Shown: positions 1 to 8,122 of the stretch, piece by piece
Layout: every line of letters starts with the position of its first letter
Position numbering within the stretch: the stretch's first letter is position 1
Origin: JAEUJM01 sp044221555
GTDB lineage: Bacteria; Actinomycetota; Acidimicrobiia; Acidimicrobiales; DATDAH01
DNA: 64,000 nt
Direction of reading: 5' to 3'
NCBI GenBank assembly: GCA_044221555.1
Contig: JBGAOY010000007.1
Location: 124,001-188,000, forward strand
Made by a program: the position numbers and the translations under genes
The notes under the pieces: model-generated
The model's input: only the letters and a program-made list of their open reading frames with translations
Databases searched by the model: none
What the model was told of the DNA's origin: nothing

Positions 1-165
1 CGCCCGGGGTAGAAAGACCGTGGCGGGTCCCTGACGAAGGAGTCGTGATGGCCGACGTCGACCACGTTCCGACCACTCGGGCGCCGGCCGCCGCCACCGA
101 CGTGGCGCTCGTCGTCGTGACCGAGTTCCACACTGACCGGCGGGCGGCTGACAAGGTACCCTGTC

Positions 166-390
166 GTGGAGATCGCCGAGAGCACCCGCCACCACGGCAT
201 CGCCGACGAGGACATCCGCCATGCAGTTCGAGTTGAGTTCCGCACCATCACCTTCCACGATCGCCTGCTCATCATCGGCGCCGACCGGACCGGGCGGCTG
301 CTCGAGGTCGTGGTGCTCGACCCCGACGACGAGCCGGTGGCCATCCACGCGATGAAACTGCGACCGAAGCTCTACGACTACCTGGAGTGA
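166..390 (+). CDS. Small toxin-like protein of a two-gene module
   Basis: A 74-residue protein with a GTG start. It looks like the small actinobacterial proteins often annotated as toxins: an N-terminal RHHGI-type helix, a central beta segment ending in LLEVVVLD, and a C-terminal IHAMKLRP motif. The stop overlaps the GTG of the next gene (GTGA at 387-390), so the two are translationally coupled. That next gene encodes a helix-turn-helix protein, the usual layout of a toxin-antitoxin pair. Family membership rests on recognising the IHAMxxRP pattern; toxicity is inference. A -10-like TACCCT (157-162) lies only 3 bases before the GTG, so the exact start is uncertain. Confidence 0.6.
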   Translation: MEIAESTRHHGIADEDIRHAVRVEFRTITFHDRLLIIGADRTGRLLEVVVLDPDDEPVAIHAMKLRPKLYDYLE

Positions 391-668
391 CGTCGATGCC
401 GCGAACGCGTGAGCAGCTGGACCGTGCCGCTACCGAGGTCGAAGCGTGGCTGGAGACACTCGATCCGGTTGACCACCCGGCAGAGGACACAAGCGATCTG
501 CGGGCGATCGCCGTGGCCGTGACCGACATCGCCGAGGGTGAGCGGCGACTGCGCTCGGCAGTGGCCACGGCGCGCGCGAACGGCCGGAGCTGGGGACGGA
601 TCTCGATGGCGTTGGGCGTCACGAGGCAGGCCGCGCGTGAACGCTTCGGCGAGCGCACCGACGCCTGA
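387..668 (+). CDS. Helix-turn-helix antitoxin-like protein
   Basis: A 93-residue protein that starts at a GTG overlapping the stop of the upstream gene; an ATG three codons in is an alternative. The N-terminal two thirds is acidic and predicted helical. The C-terminus (about residues 67-88) reads as a sigma-70-region-4-like helix-turn-helix, RSWGRISMALGVTRQAARER. Such short HTH proteins accompany the IHAMxxRP proteins in actinobacteria and probably neutralise the toxin and repress the operon. The pairing is visible in the sequence; the function is inferred from context. Confidence 0.6.
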   Translation: MTSMPRTREQLDRAATEVEAWLETLDPVDHPAEDTSDLRAIAVAVTDIAEGERRLRSAVATARANGRSWGRISMALGVTRQAARERFGERTDA

Positions 669-991
669 CATCGCGACCCCGACGCCAATGACCGGTCGAG
701 CGGGCGCCGCCGCGGGCCTGGAGGGCCTGCGCTCGCGGATCCACTCGGGGGCTGAGGCGCTCCTGCGCGATCTCGATCACGACGGCACGGGCGCAGGTCC
801 CTCCGGCGGGCGCCCCGGGGACGACCTGTCGTAGTCGCTGGCGGCGCTCGTGGCGCTGCCTGGACGATTCGGGCGTCGACGTAGGCCGGATGGGTGCCCT
901 GCGAGCGCCGCGCCACCGGTCGCACCTGGCCTGCACGCGGGCACATTCAGTGTGGTTTCAGCAGCAATGAATACTTGTCAGACCCCCTGCG
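669..991 (+). other. Non-coding stretch between the TA-like pair and the HNH gene
   Basis: About 320 bases with no convincing gene. Open frames on both strands are Arg/Pro-rich and without recognisable motifs, typical of shadow frames in high-GC DNA. The right edge holds the putative promoter of the HNH gene. Confidence 0.5.
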
Positions 992-997
992 CATACT
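992..997 (+). promoter_or_regulatory. Putative -10 box of the DUF222-HNH gene
   Basis: CATACT lies six bases before ATG 1004, a leaderless arrangement. It favours ATG 1004 over GTG 998, which would overlap the promoter. Confidence 0.4.
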
Positions 998-1003
998 GTG
1001 GGC

Positions 1004-2362
1004 ATGCTCGACGCGGTCGCCGCTGCGCACGTCAACCTGAGAGAGCTCGCCGCGGAGGACCGCTGCGGGTGGACGTCGTTGGCGCACTCGGACCGGGTGC
1101 GCGAGGTGTTCTCGATCGCGGAGCGGGCCGAGGCCGAGCTGATCCACACCATCGTGGGGTGGGACCGGGCCGGCGGGTGGGAGGCCGACGGGCAACGCTC
1201 GGCGGTGTGCTGGCTGGTGTGGCAGCTCCAGATCGCCCGGCCCCGGGCCAAGGTGCTGGTCGCCTCCGCCGCGCTGTGCCACAAGTACCCGGCGGTGGCC
1301 GACGCGCTCGCGGCGGGCGACATCGCCTGCGGCCACGTCGCCGCGATGGCCCGGGTCGAGCCCAGACACGCCGACGAGTTCGCCGCCTGCGCCGACGGGC
1401 TACTGGGGGCGGCCACGCAGAGCTCGGTGGTCGAGTTCGACTGGGTCGCCACCCAGTGGGCCAACGCGGTCGACCAGGGCCGCGCCGCCGATCCCGCCGA
1501 TCGGGGCCTGTCCATCGCCGACACCTTCGCCGGCACGTCCTACCTCAAGGGCCACGGGTCCACCGAAGAGGCCGCCATCCTGCGCCGGGCGCTGCTCAAG
1601 GACAACCCGCCCGACCCCGCCGACTGCCCCGAAGGGCCCCGCACCCTGTCGGAGCGCATGTGGGACAACCTCATCGACCTGGCCCGCCGCGCGCTCGCCG
1701 GCGCCGACCCCACCGGCCCCGCGGACGGGCTCGACCTGGTCGCCGACGCCGAGACCGTCGCCCGCGCCCTCGCCGAACAAGCAGGCGTCGACCCCCAACT
1801 CGACCTCGACCTCGGCGTCGACCTCGAGTTCGACCCCGCCGACCCGGCGCCGACGGCGGCGCCGTCCGGCAACCCCATCGACGACGTCCTCGCCCCCTAC
1901 CGCAACGGGCCCGCCACCGACCCGGCCGCCACCGTGCCCCGCAGCGGGATCATGGGCGGGCCGCCGCTGCCCCCCGACGTGATCGCCCGCTGGCTGTGCA
2001 CCGCCTGGATCCGGAGAGTCATCCGCGACCCCGAGACCGGGCACCTCCTCGACTACGGACGCCGGGCACGGCTCTACAACCGCAACCAGCACCGGGCCAT
2101 GGCCCACCGCGACGGCGGCTGCGGGTTCCCCGGCTGCGACCTCGGCCCCCGCTACTGCGACGCCCACCACATCCTGCCCTGGCCCGACGGCGGACTCACC
2201 GACATCGACCACGGCCTGCTGCTCTGCCGGCGGCACCACGCGATCGTCCACACCAAGGGCTGGACCCTCGGCCGCGACCCCACCACCGGCACCGTCACCG
2301 TCACCACCCCCGACGGCCGCACCTTCACCCACCGCCCCAACCCCAACAACCGACGACACTGA
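1004..2362 (+). CDS. DUF222 and HNH endonuclease domain protein (13E12 type)
   Basis: A 452-residue protein. The N-terminal half is the helical DUF222 domain (conserved AERAEAELI, WLVWQL and SAALCHKYP segments). A Pro/Asp-rich linker around residues 260-300 leads to a C-terminal HNH nuclease. The HNH core is CGFPGCDL, then CDAHHILPW, then LLCRRHHAIVH, providing the zinc-binding cysteines and metal-binding histidines. This is the multicopy actinobacterial 13E12-repeat family; the biological substrate is unknown. ATG 1004 was chosen because a -10-like CATACT sits six bases upstream; GTG 998 is the alternative. The gene stands alone. Confidence 0.85.
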   Translation: MLDAVAAAHVNLRELAAEDRCGWTSLAHSDRVREVFSIAERAEAELIHTIVGWDRAGGWEADGQRSAVCWLVWQLQIARPRAKVLVASAALCHKYPAVADALAAGDIACGHVAAMARVEPRHADEFAACADGLLGAATQSSVVEFDWVATQWANAVDQGRAADPADRGLSIADTFAGTSYLKGHGSTEEAAILRRALLKDNPPDPADCPEGPRTLSERMWDNLIDLARRALAGADPTGPADGLDLVADAETVARALAEQAGVDPQLDLDLGVDLEFDPADPAPTAAPSGNPIDDVLAPYRNGPATDPAATVPRSGIMGGPPLPPDVIARWLCTAWIRRVIRDPETGHLLDYGRRARLYNRNQHRAMAHRDGGCGFPGCDLGPRYCDAHHILPWPDGGLTDIDHGLLLCRRHHAIVHTKGWTLGRDPTTGTVTVTTPDGRTFTHRPNPNNRRH

Positions 2363-2379
2363 CCGCCCGACCGAGCCTG

Positions 2380-2396
2380 TGTACGATTCGTGTACA
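2380..2396 (+). promoter_or_regulatory. Inverted repeat overlapping the antitoxin promoter (operator)
   Basis: TGTACGATTCGTGTACA has TGTAC/GTACA arms around a 7-base centre. It includes a TACGAT -10-like hexamer and lies just before the Shine-Dalgarno AGGGAG (2396-2401). Ribbon-helix-helix antitoxins bind such palindromes to autorepress. Its position also argues against the in-frame GTG at 2390 as the start. Confidence 0.5.
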
Positions 2397-2407
2397 GGGA
2401 GCTACCC

Positions 2408-2674
2408 TTGACGTTGATGAGCATTCCCGTCACTGCCCGACTGGACGAGGCAACCGTCGACGCCCTCGACCGTGCCGTGGCCGCAGGTCTCGCCCCGAAC
2501 CGTGGGGCGGTCGTCTCCGAGGCCGTCCGAGCCTGGCTGGCGCTCCACTCCCACGAGGCCATCGCCGCCTCCTACCGGCGGCGGTATGCCGAGCCCGATC
2601 ACGCCCACGACGAGTTGGTCACCGCGCTCGGCGCCTTCTCCGCCAGCGCATGCCTCGCCGCCGACCAGACCTGA
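2408..2674 (+). CDS. Ribbon-helix-helix antitoxin (MazE/CopG-like)
   Basis: An 88-residue protein. The N-terminus has the RHH pattern: beta strand SIPVTARLDEATVDAL, then helices DRAVAAGLAPNRGAVVSEAVRAWL. The C-terminal tail is the likely toxin-binding segment. TTG 2408 is chosen because AGGGAG lies six bases upstream; ATG 2417 is an alternative, and GTG 2390 lies inside the operator-like palindrome. The 3' end overlaps the MazF gene by 25 bases. Predicted to bind both the operator and the toxin. Confidence 0.75.
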   Translation: MTLMSIPVTARLDEATVDALDRAVAAGLAPNRGAVVSEAVRAWLALHSHEAIAASYRRRYAEPDHAHDELVTALGAFSASACLAADQT

Positions 2675-2985
2675 TCAGCCGGGGTGACGTCTGGGACGCG
2701 GCCATCCCGGGGGCGGGCGTGCACCCCGTGGTCGTCGTGACGCGCGACACTGCGATACCCGTGCTCACCGCGGTGATCTGTGCCCTGGTCACCAGCACGT
2801 TCCACGGCCACGTGGCCGAGGTGGAGGTCGGCCCCGAACAGGGCCTCGACCACGAATGCGCCGTCAACGCCGACAACCTCTTCACGCTACCGAAGGCCGT
2901 GCTCACCCGCCGTCGCGGCCGGCTCGGCGAGCCCCTGCTCTCCGAGCTCGACCTCGCACTCAGCATCGCCCTCGGTCTCCGCTGA
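2650..2985 (+). CDS. mazF: MazF/PemK-family endoribonuclease toxin
   Basis: A 111-residue protein. It carries the PemK/MazF N-terminal signature ISRGDVWDAAIPG followed by HPVVVVTRD, and the later strand VNADNLFTLPK with C-terminal LGEPLLSELDLALSIALGL. MazF toxins cleave mRNA at short specific sequences. The gene overlaps the upstream RHH antitoxin, so the pair is one type II toxin-antitoxin operon. The start ATG lies inside the antitoxin frame, consistent with translational coupling. Confidence 0.85.
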   Translation: MPRRRPDLISRGDVWDAAIPGAGVHPVVVVTRDTAIPVLTAVICALVTSTFHGHVAEVEVGPEQGLDHECAVNADNLFTLPKAVLTRRRGRLGEPLLSELDLALSIALGLR

Positions 2986-3039
2986 CGTCGTCCATCGACA
3001 TCATCGCGAGACCGACCGAGGCCGGCGCGCCTTGCCCCG

Positions 3040-3384
3040 CTACTCGGCCGACGCCGCCACGGCAGTGGGTGCGGCCCGCACCAGCTCGATGCCGGTGATC
3101 AGCACCCACACCACGAAGATCAGGTAGCCGGGGATGCCCACGGCGCCGAGCAGGTCGGCCTTGGCGCTGGCCTCGGGCCAGGCGCCGCCGATCAGCGCCA
3201 GCACGCCGCCCACGATGCCCAGCCAGTTGAGCCACCACGCGCCCACCCCGCAGCGCAGGCCGCCGCACGAGAACGCCAACAGCACCGCCGCGATGGCCAC
3301 GAAGGCGGCGGCGCCGATCACGTAGACCGACGCCCACATGAACGCCACCAGACTGTCGTCGCCGCGCACGCCGGGGGTCACCAC
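3040..3384 (-). CDS. Small membrane protein of unknown function
   Basis: Three to four hydrophobic segments are visible (ASVYVIGAAAFVAIAAVLLAF, a Trp/Leu/Ile/Gly-rich segment, and PGYLIFVVWVLITGIELV), so this is an integral membrane protein of about 114 residues. The frame stays open up to 3504, but that extension is basic and runs into a perfect terminator hairpin (3504-3533). GTG 3384, preceded by an AGGAGG-like run, is preferred; 3381 and the first Met in MWAS are alternatives. No family recognised. Confidence 0.55.
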   Translation of the reverse strand: MVTPGVRGDDSLVAFMWASVYVIGAAAFVAIAAVLLAFSCGGLRCGVGAWWLNWLGIVGGVLALIGGAWPEASAKADLLGAVGIPGYLIFVVWVLITGIELVRAAPTAVAASAE

Positions 3385-3503
3385 GATCGGCACCCCCCTC
3401 CTCGTGTACCCCACCTTGCGGGTCCGACGGTACCCCTCGTCGCCCGGCCGGGGAAGCGACGATCGCGTGACGAAACGCCCCGTCGAGCGGGCCGAGAACG
3501 GCA

Positions 3504-3533
3504 CCAGGGGCCGCCCCTGAGGGCGGCCCCTGG
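3504..3533 (-). terminator. Perfect 13-bp hairpin after the small exported protein gene
   Basis: CCAGGGGCCGCCC and its exact complement flank the loop CTGA. The hairpin sits 24 bases downstream of the minus-strand stop at 3558 and has no U-tract, so it is a GC-rich terminator candidate. Confidence 0.7.
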
Positions 3534-3557
3534 CGGGGATCCGGTAGCCGTGGCGGG

Positions 3558-4229
3558 TTACTGGACGGTGGCGACCGCCGTGTAGCGCAGGGTGCCGGTG
3601 GTGCCCTGGCTGCCATCGCTCACGTCGATGCGGTAGGCGCTGATGATCTCCTCGCCCGGCTGGATCACGACCGAGCCGGTCTGGGCGTTCACCACGTTGG
3701 CGTTGCCGTCGACCATGATCGGTGAGCCGTCCCAGTTGGTGACCAGGTCGGTGCCGCCGTTGGCGGGATCGCCGATGTTGACCGGCACGTCGCTGAGGTA
3801 GATGGCCGTGGCCAGGTCGCCGCTGCCCCAGTTCTCCACGCGGGGGTTGCCGGCCACGTCGTTCTCGAGGATCAGCTGCACCGACAGATCGTTGTCGCAG
3901 TTGTTCTGGTAGCGGACCACGTCGGTGTAGATGGTGCGGTCGCCGTCGTAGCCCTTCACCGTCACCTGCTCCTGCAGGAAGTCGATGCCGTTGGCCGACA
4001 CGGTGTGGGTGGTGTCCACGTTGGCGTAGGGGTCGGCGGCCGGCGAGCTGTAGGTCGTGGCGTCGGAGCCCTCCACCTTGGTGAAGCAGGCGGCGACGGC
4101 CTCGATGTCCGCGGTCATGAAGTTCTGGATCAACACGGCGGCGAGGACGGGGGTGGCGACCGCGATGGCCAAGATGGCGGCCACCGCACCTCGCAGGGTC
4201 ATGCGCCGCTTCTGGTCGGTGCTGCTCAC
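3558..4229 (-). CDS. Exported protein of unknown family (last gene of a three-gene operon)
   Basis: A 223-residue protein. GTG 4229 follows a strong GGAGGT at the right distance. The N-terminus is a signal peptide or anchor (basic QKRRMTLR, then AVAAILAIAVATPVLAAV). The mature part is beta-rich and acidic, with three cysteines and strands such as TVKGYDGDRTIYTDVVRYQN. It is probably a small secreted or surface protein. It follows the repeat-bearing membrane protein (gap 52 bases) and the DUF2341 protein on the same strand, and ends in a strong hairpin. I do not recognise the family. Confidence 0.7.
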   Translation of the reverse strand: MSSTDQKRRMTLRGAVAAILAIAVATPVLAAVLIQNFMTADIEAVAACFTKVEGSDATTYSSPAADPYANVDTTHTVSANGIDFLQEQVTVKGYDGDRTIYTDVVRYQNNCDNDLSVQLILENDVAGNPRVENWGSGDLATAIYLSDVPVNIGDPANGGTDLVTNWDGSPIMVDGNANVVNAQTGSVVIQPGEEIISAYRIDVSDGSQGTTGTLRYTAVATVQ

Positions 4230-4281
4230 GATCGTTACCTCCGGGAGAGTGCGGAACTTGCCTTCAGTGCTTCGACCCCGG

Positions 4282-5451
4282 TCACCCGGGGGTTGATAGG
4301 CCGTTCGGCCCATGCCCGGCGCCGTCGGCCGCCGTTGACGCCCCCGAGGCGTCCGCCAACGGCGCCCGCAGGGCGGCGGGACGGGTGTCGACGATCGGCG
4401 CCGGGCCCACATCCGACGGTGGTCGCGCCGGCACCCGCGCCGGCGGCAGGTCCATCGGGTCGGCGGGCGCCCCCGGCGGGGCCGAGGTCGCCACCGGGCC
4501 CGCGGCAACGGGCATCCGCTGGGCCGCGGGCCGGGTGTCGACGATCGGCGCCGGGCCCACATCCGACGGTGCCCGGGCCGGCACCCGGGCCGGCGGCAGG
4601 CCCATCGGGTCGGCGGGCGCCGCCGGCGCCGCCCCGGGTCGGGTGTCGACCACACGGTTCGGGACCGACGCGGCGGCGAGGGCCGCACCGACCGTTCCGG
4701 ATGCCGCCCCGGCACCCACCGGGACGGGCTCGACCAGCGGAGCAGGCGACGGCATCGGGGCGGGCAGCGGTGGCGCGAGCGGCGGGGCCGCAGCCGGCCC
4801 GGCCGCGGGCGCCAGCGGTGGCGTCGCGAGCGTGGCGGGGGCGCCCTGGAAGGCGCCGGGGCGGGCGTCGACCGAGCGGGTGCTCCCCGACGGGTCGAGC
4901 GCGGCACGCGACACCCTCGCCGGGGCCGGCCGCTCCACCCGCTCCCGGACGATCAGGCTGTAGGCGACCGCGATCGCCGCGCCGGCGGTCAGCGGGATGG
5001 CCGTCCGCCACACCGTGGCGGTGTCCACCACCGGCGGCTCCAGCAAGTGGCGTAGCAACTCGAGCAGGAGGGTCTCGAAGGTGACGAACACCCCCATGAA
5101 CCAGCCCCAGACCACCATCTTGTCGGCGTTGGTGCGCAGCACCATCGCAGCGAAGATCACGGTGGTGACCACCGCCATCACGAACGTCGACGAGGTGACG
5201 ATCCGGGCGAAGTCGGCTGGCGGGGTCTGCATGCTCAGGTGGGGGATGAACCCCTTCCAGAACTGCACCTCGAGGCTGATGCCCAGGCTGTTGGCGAAGA
5301 AGCCGAGAGCGACCAGCTTGACGAGGAACGCCGTGAGCGCGGCCAGGAACGCGGCCCGCACCATCGGGAACCAGTTGACGTCCTCGGCGGGCGCGGCGCG
5401 ACCCGGTGCGCCGGGCCGGCGGTCGTCCAGGTGCTCCATCGAGAACGGCAT
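4282..5451 (-). CDS. Membrane protein with Pro/Ala-rich repeated C-terminal tail
   Basis: A 389-residue protein. The N-terminal ~180 residues hold four hydrophobic segments (near MVRAAFLAALTAFLVKLVAL, FVMAVVTTVIFAAMVL, GWFMGVFVTFETLLLELL and IPLTAGAAIAVAYSLIV). The rest is a low-complexity Pro/Ala tail with a 50-residue repeat built on PADPMxLPPARVPARxPSD and PIVDTRPAA. The tail probably extends outside or lies unstructured in the cytoplasm. The gene is 63 bases after the DUF2341 gene and 52 bases before the small exported gene, so the three form an operon. Function unknown. Confidence 0.7.
   Translation of the reverse strand: MPFSMEHLDDRRPGAPGRAAPAEDVNWFPMVRAAFLAALTAFLVKLVALGFFANSLGISLEVQFWKGFIPHLSMQTPPADFARIVTSSTFVMAVVTTVIFAAMVLRTNADKMVVWGWFMGVFVTFETLLLELLRHLLEPPVVDTATVWRTAIPLTAGAAIAVAYSLIVRERVERPAPARVSRAALDPSGSTRSVDARPGAFQGAPATLATPPLAPAAGPAAAPPLAPPLPAPMPSPAPLVEPVPVGAGAASGTVGAALAAASVPNRVVDTRPGAAPAAPADPMGLPPARVPARAPSDVGPAPIVDTRPAAQRMPVAAGPVATSAPPGAPADPMDLPPARVPARPPSDVGPAPIVDTRPAALRAPLADASGASTAADGAGHGPNGLSTPG
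4383..4620. repeat. Two 88-bp direct repeats, 150-bp period, inside the membrane protein gene
   Basis: Positions 4383-4470 and 4533-4620 are nearly identical and keep the reading frame, encoding the duplicated 50-residue tail unit. A third, degenerate VVDTRPG copy is visible in the protein. Confidence 0.8.
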
Positions 5452-5514
5452 CGTGCTCTCTTCATCGGTGCGACTGGGCCTCGCCTGAGGGGCAGTTGCC
5501 CGCCGGCGCGCCGT

Positions 5515-8028
5515 TCAGCCCGAGAGCTCGAAGCGGAATCGGTGCTCGACGACCGGCGAGCCTCCCCCCACCAGGGTCGACCAGGCCACGTCGAGGGTGG
5601 CCGGCCCGGAGACGGTGGTGGCGAGGGTGATCGAGTGCGGCGCGGACGCGTCGAACGCGATCCCGGGTCCCGTGGGCTCGGAGACCGTCTCGGCCGCCAC
5701 CACCACCTCGGTGGCGTCGGGCCGGCCGAACGCCACCGTGGCCGCGTCGATCCCCGGCACCACGGGCGGGCCCGCGCTGCGGATGGTGGACTCGCTCCCG
5801 GCGAAGGTGGCCGCACCGGTGTGCACCCGTGCCACCCACGTGGTCGTGGGCACCCCGGCGGGGCTGGCGATCGGCACCGTCGACGGCGTGTCGATGCTGC
5901 CGCCGAAGGTGGCCAGCCGCGTGTCGAGCGTCAGCGAGGTCACCTCGGGCGTCTGTTCCGGGTCGGTGGTGTCGAGGTAGGCGCGGACGCGCGCCCAGCG
6001 GTGGAAGTCGTGGGTGTAGGCGGCCGGGGTGCCCGACGTCGTGAAATAGGTGGACGCAGTGCCGTCCGGGCCGACGAAGGGTGCCAGCACGCTGGCCAAC
6101 TGGGTGTCCGCGCTGGCCAGCTGGAACCGCACCGCCGTTCCCGCCGGCGTGGTCGCGGCGAAACGGAGCAGGCCGTAGACGCCGTCGGCGCCCGTGTCGA
6201 TCGGGGCGGAGTCCCATCGCCCGGCGGGGTGGTAGGTGCCTTCCTCGGCCCGGGCCGACACCTGCGGGGCGGGGAAGGTCACCTGCCGTCCCTGGCGCAG
6301 CCCGCCGACCTGCGACTCGTCGTCGATCCCGGTGCCCGACCCCCGGTCGAAGCTGAGCCAGAACGGCTCGCCCCCCGTCGACACCACCGGCAGGGCATCG
6401 GTCGTGACCGCCCACCCCGTGGCGTCGACGGCACGGCCGATGAACTCGCCGCCGAAGTCGTTGCCCGAGCAGGCGACCGGCGGCGCCCCACCGAACGAGA
6501 TCTCGGTGCCCGACTCGGGACAGGCGACGGTCACGTGCTCGGCATCGACGGGCACGTAGTAGCGGTCGCTCAACTCGCCCACGGGCCAGAACATCGTGCT
6601 CTCACCCCCGTCGCCGTCGTCCTGCTGCACCGCTCCGCTGGCCGTGTCGATGTCGGTGATGCGCACGGCCGGGCCGGCGCCCCCCGCCGCGCTGGGGCCG
6701 AACCCGTCGGTGTCGTCCGCGTCGCCGCTCACCAGTTCCTCGGTGCCGTCCGAGCGCTGGACGTCCGCATCGGCGCCCGGCCCCCCGTAGCCCAACCGTG
6801 CGTACTGGGTCTGGAGGCCGATGAGGTCGTCGGTGCCGGCCGGCACGGCAACCACCGAGTCGCCGCCCACATCCGAGCGGTGGGTGAGGAGCACGGGCAC
6901 ACCGTTGGTCGAGCGCACGACCGCGGTGTGGCTGGCGGTGACGTCGGCCGCGACCGTGACCGTGCCGTCACCCGGCGCCACGCTGAGACTGGTCACCGTC
7001 GTGGAGCCGTCGTCGAACTCGAGGTCGGCGGTCGCCCAGGGCGACCGCACCGAGAAGGTCTGCGCATCGCGGGCCACGGGCACGACGAACTCGGTGCCTG
7101 CGAACGACACCGGCACCAGCGAGTCCTGCCCGTCGTCCACGCCCACCCCGGCGACGGGGCCCGTCGCCTCGAAGAAGGTGTTGGCACCGGTGCCCGTGAA
7201 GGCGGTGACCTGGCCGGCGTCGGCGCTCACGGCGGGGAAGCCGTCCTGGCTGATCTGGGTGCCGTCCACGTAGGGCGCCACGTCGACCCGGTCGGCGCCG
7301 GGGCCGAACCCGTCGCTGACCGTGTAGTAGAGGGTGTGCAGGGTGGTCGAGGTGAAGACCGCGGCCTCGTCGGATGCCACGGGCACGGGGTCGGGGTTGT
7401 TCCAGTAGAGGCAGAAGTCGGTGCTGGCGCCGGCCGGGATCTGGTCGACCTGCACCCACACCTCGGTGGCCAGGCCGTCGAGCGTGGTGGGGTCGACCCA
7501 AAGGTCGAGGTCGACGAAGCCGCCGCCGTCGTGGCGCTCGGCCCGGAGGTCTTCGGCGTCCGCGTCGAATTCACCGGCCGCGATCGCACTCTGGGTGTCG
7601 AGCACCACCTTCACCTGGTACTCGGTCACGTCGGACGCGCCCGCGCCGCTGTGGTCCACGTCGAAGCAGCGTCGCGAGCGCCAGGCCCCGTCCCACCAGG
7701 GCTCGCCGGTGTCGGGCAGGTCGGTGCCGAAGTGGTCGAGGGTCAACGTGTCGGGCACCAGGTCGGACCGCGTGGCGGCGAACGTGCCGTCGGTCCAGCC
7801 CGTGTCGGCGGGGGCCGAGACCGGCGTGGCGTTCCCGTAGTCGTAGAACTCGAGGCTCCCCCCCACCTCCACGCCGCCGGTGGTGAGGTGGTCGCCCCCG
7901 ACGTCGGCCGCCACGCCGCGGAGGGCGCTCGGGCCCGACCCCGCCACCACGACCAGGGCGCACGCCGCGGCGAACACCGTGCGCCGGGCGCGGTCGGCGT
8001 TGCGCGCGCGGTCTGGTCGAGGTCCCAC
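5515..8028 (-). CDS. Secreted DUF2341-containing surface protein
   Basis: An 837-residue protein. GTG 8028 is chosen because GGAAGG lies just upstream; the frame extends to 8187 without support. The signal peptide is RARRTVFAAACALVVVAG. Around residues 110-210 is a DUF2341-like domain (WWDGAWRSRRCFDVD ... YQVKVVLD ... FCLYWNN), found in archaeal and bacterial surface proteins. The remainder is beta-rich, with jelly-roll-like and concanavalin-like stretches (ending VVEHRFRFELSG). It is the first gene of the operon with the repeat-bearing membrane protein. The role, perhaps in a surface layer or appendage, is inference. Confidence 0.75.
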   Translation of the reverse strand: MGPRPDRARNADRARRTVFAAACALVVVAGSGPSALRGVAADVGGDHLTTGGVEVGGSLEFYDYGNATPVSAPADTGWTDGTFAATRSDLVPDTLTLDHFGTDLPDTGEPWWDGAWRSRRCFDVDHSGAGASDVTEYQVKVVLDTQSAIAAGEFDADAEDLRAERHDGGGFVDLDLWVDPTTLDGLATEVWVQVDQIPAGASTDFCLYWNNPDPVPVASDEAAVFTSTTLHTLYYTVSDGFGPGADRVDVAPYVDGTQISQDGFPAVSADAGQVTAFTGTGANTFFEATGPVAGVGVDDGQDSLVPVSFAGTEFVVPVARDAQTFSVRSPWATADLEFDDGSTTVTSLSVAPGDGTVTVAADVTASHTAVVRSTNGVPVLLTHRSDVGGDSVVAVPAGTDDLIGLQTQYARLGYGGPGADADVQRSDGTEELVSGDADDTDGFGPSAAGGAGPAVRITDIDTASGAVQQDDGDGGESTMFWPVGELSDRYYVPVDAEHVTVACPESGTEISFGGAPPVACSGNDFGGEFIGRAVDATGWAVTTDALPVVSTGGEPFWLSFDRGSGTGIDDESQVGGLRQGRQVTFPAPQVSARAEEGTYHPAGRWDSAPIDTGADGVYGLLRFAATTPAGTAVRFQLASADTQLASVLAPFVGPDGTASTYFTTSGTPAAYTHDFHRWARVRAYLDTTDPEQTPEVTSLTLDTRLATFGGSIDTPSTVPIASPAGVPTTTWVARVHTGAATFAGSESTIRSAGPPVVPGIDAATVAFGRPDATEVVVAAETVSEPTGPGIAFDASAPHSITLATTVSGPATLDVAWSTLVGGGSPVVEHRFRFELSG

Positions 8029-8122
8029 GACCTTCCTTTCGGGCGCGAACGACCACCAACTGAGTGCGGGCCGGCGCCGGCCGGTAGCGTTCGCCACCGC
8101 AGGGAGCGAGCGGGAGGGACCG

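Noticed and set aside
45..236. Open frame of 63 codons with AAGGAG before ATG 48
   Set aside because: The second half is Arg/Pro-rich shadow sequence overlapping the toxin-like gene, and no family is recognisable; only the ribosome site is suggestive.
998..1000. GTG as start of the DUF222-HNH gene
   Set aside because: It lies inside the putative -10 region; ATG 1004 fits the leaderless spacing better.
850..2640. Long plus-strand frame joining the HNH region to MazF
   Set aside because: Its first ~600 codons are a basic shadow of the DUF222-HNH gene; only the part from 2650 is MazF.
4383..4620. CRISPR-like or mobile repeat
   Set aside because: Only two copies, in frame, within a low-complexity coding region; this is protein repeat expansion.
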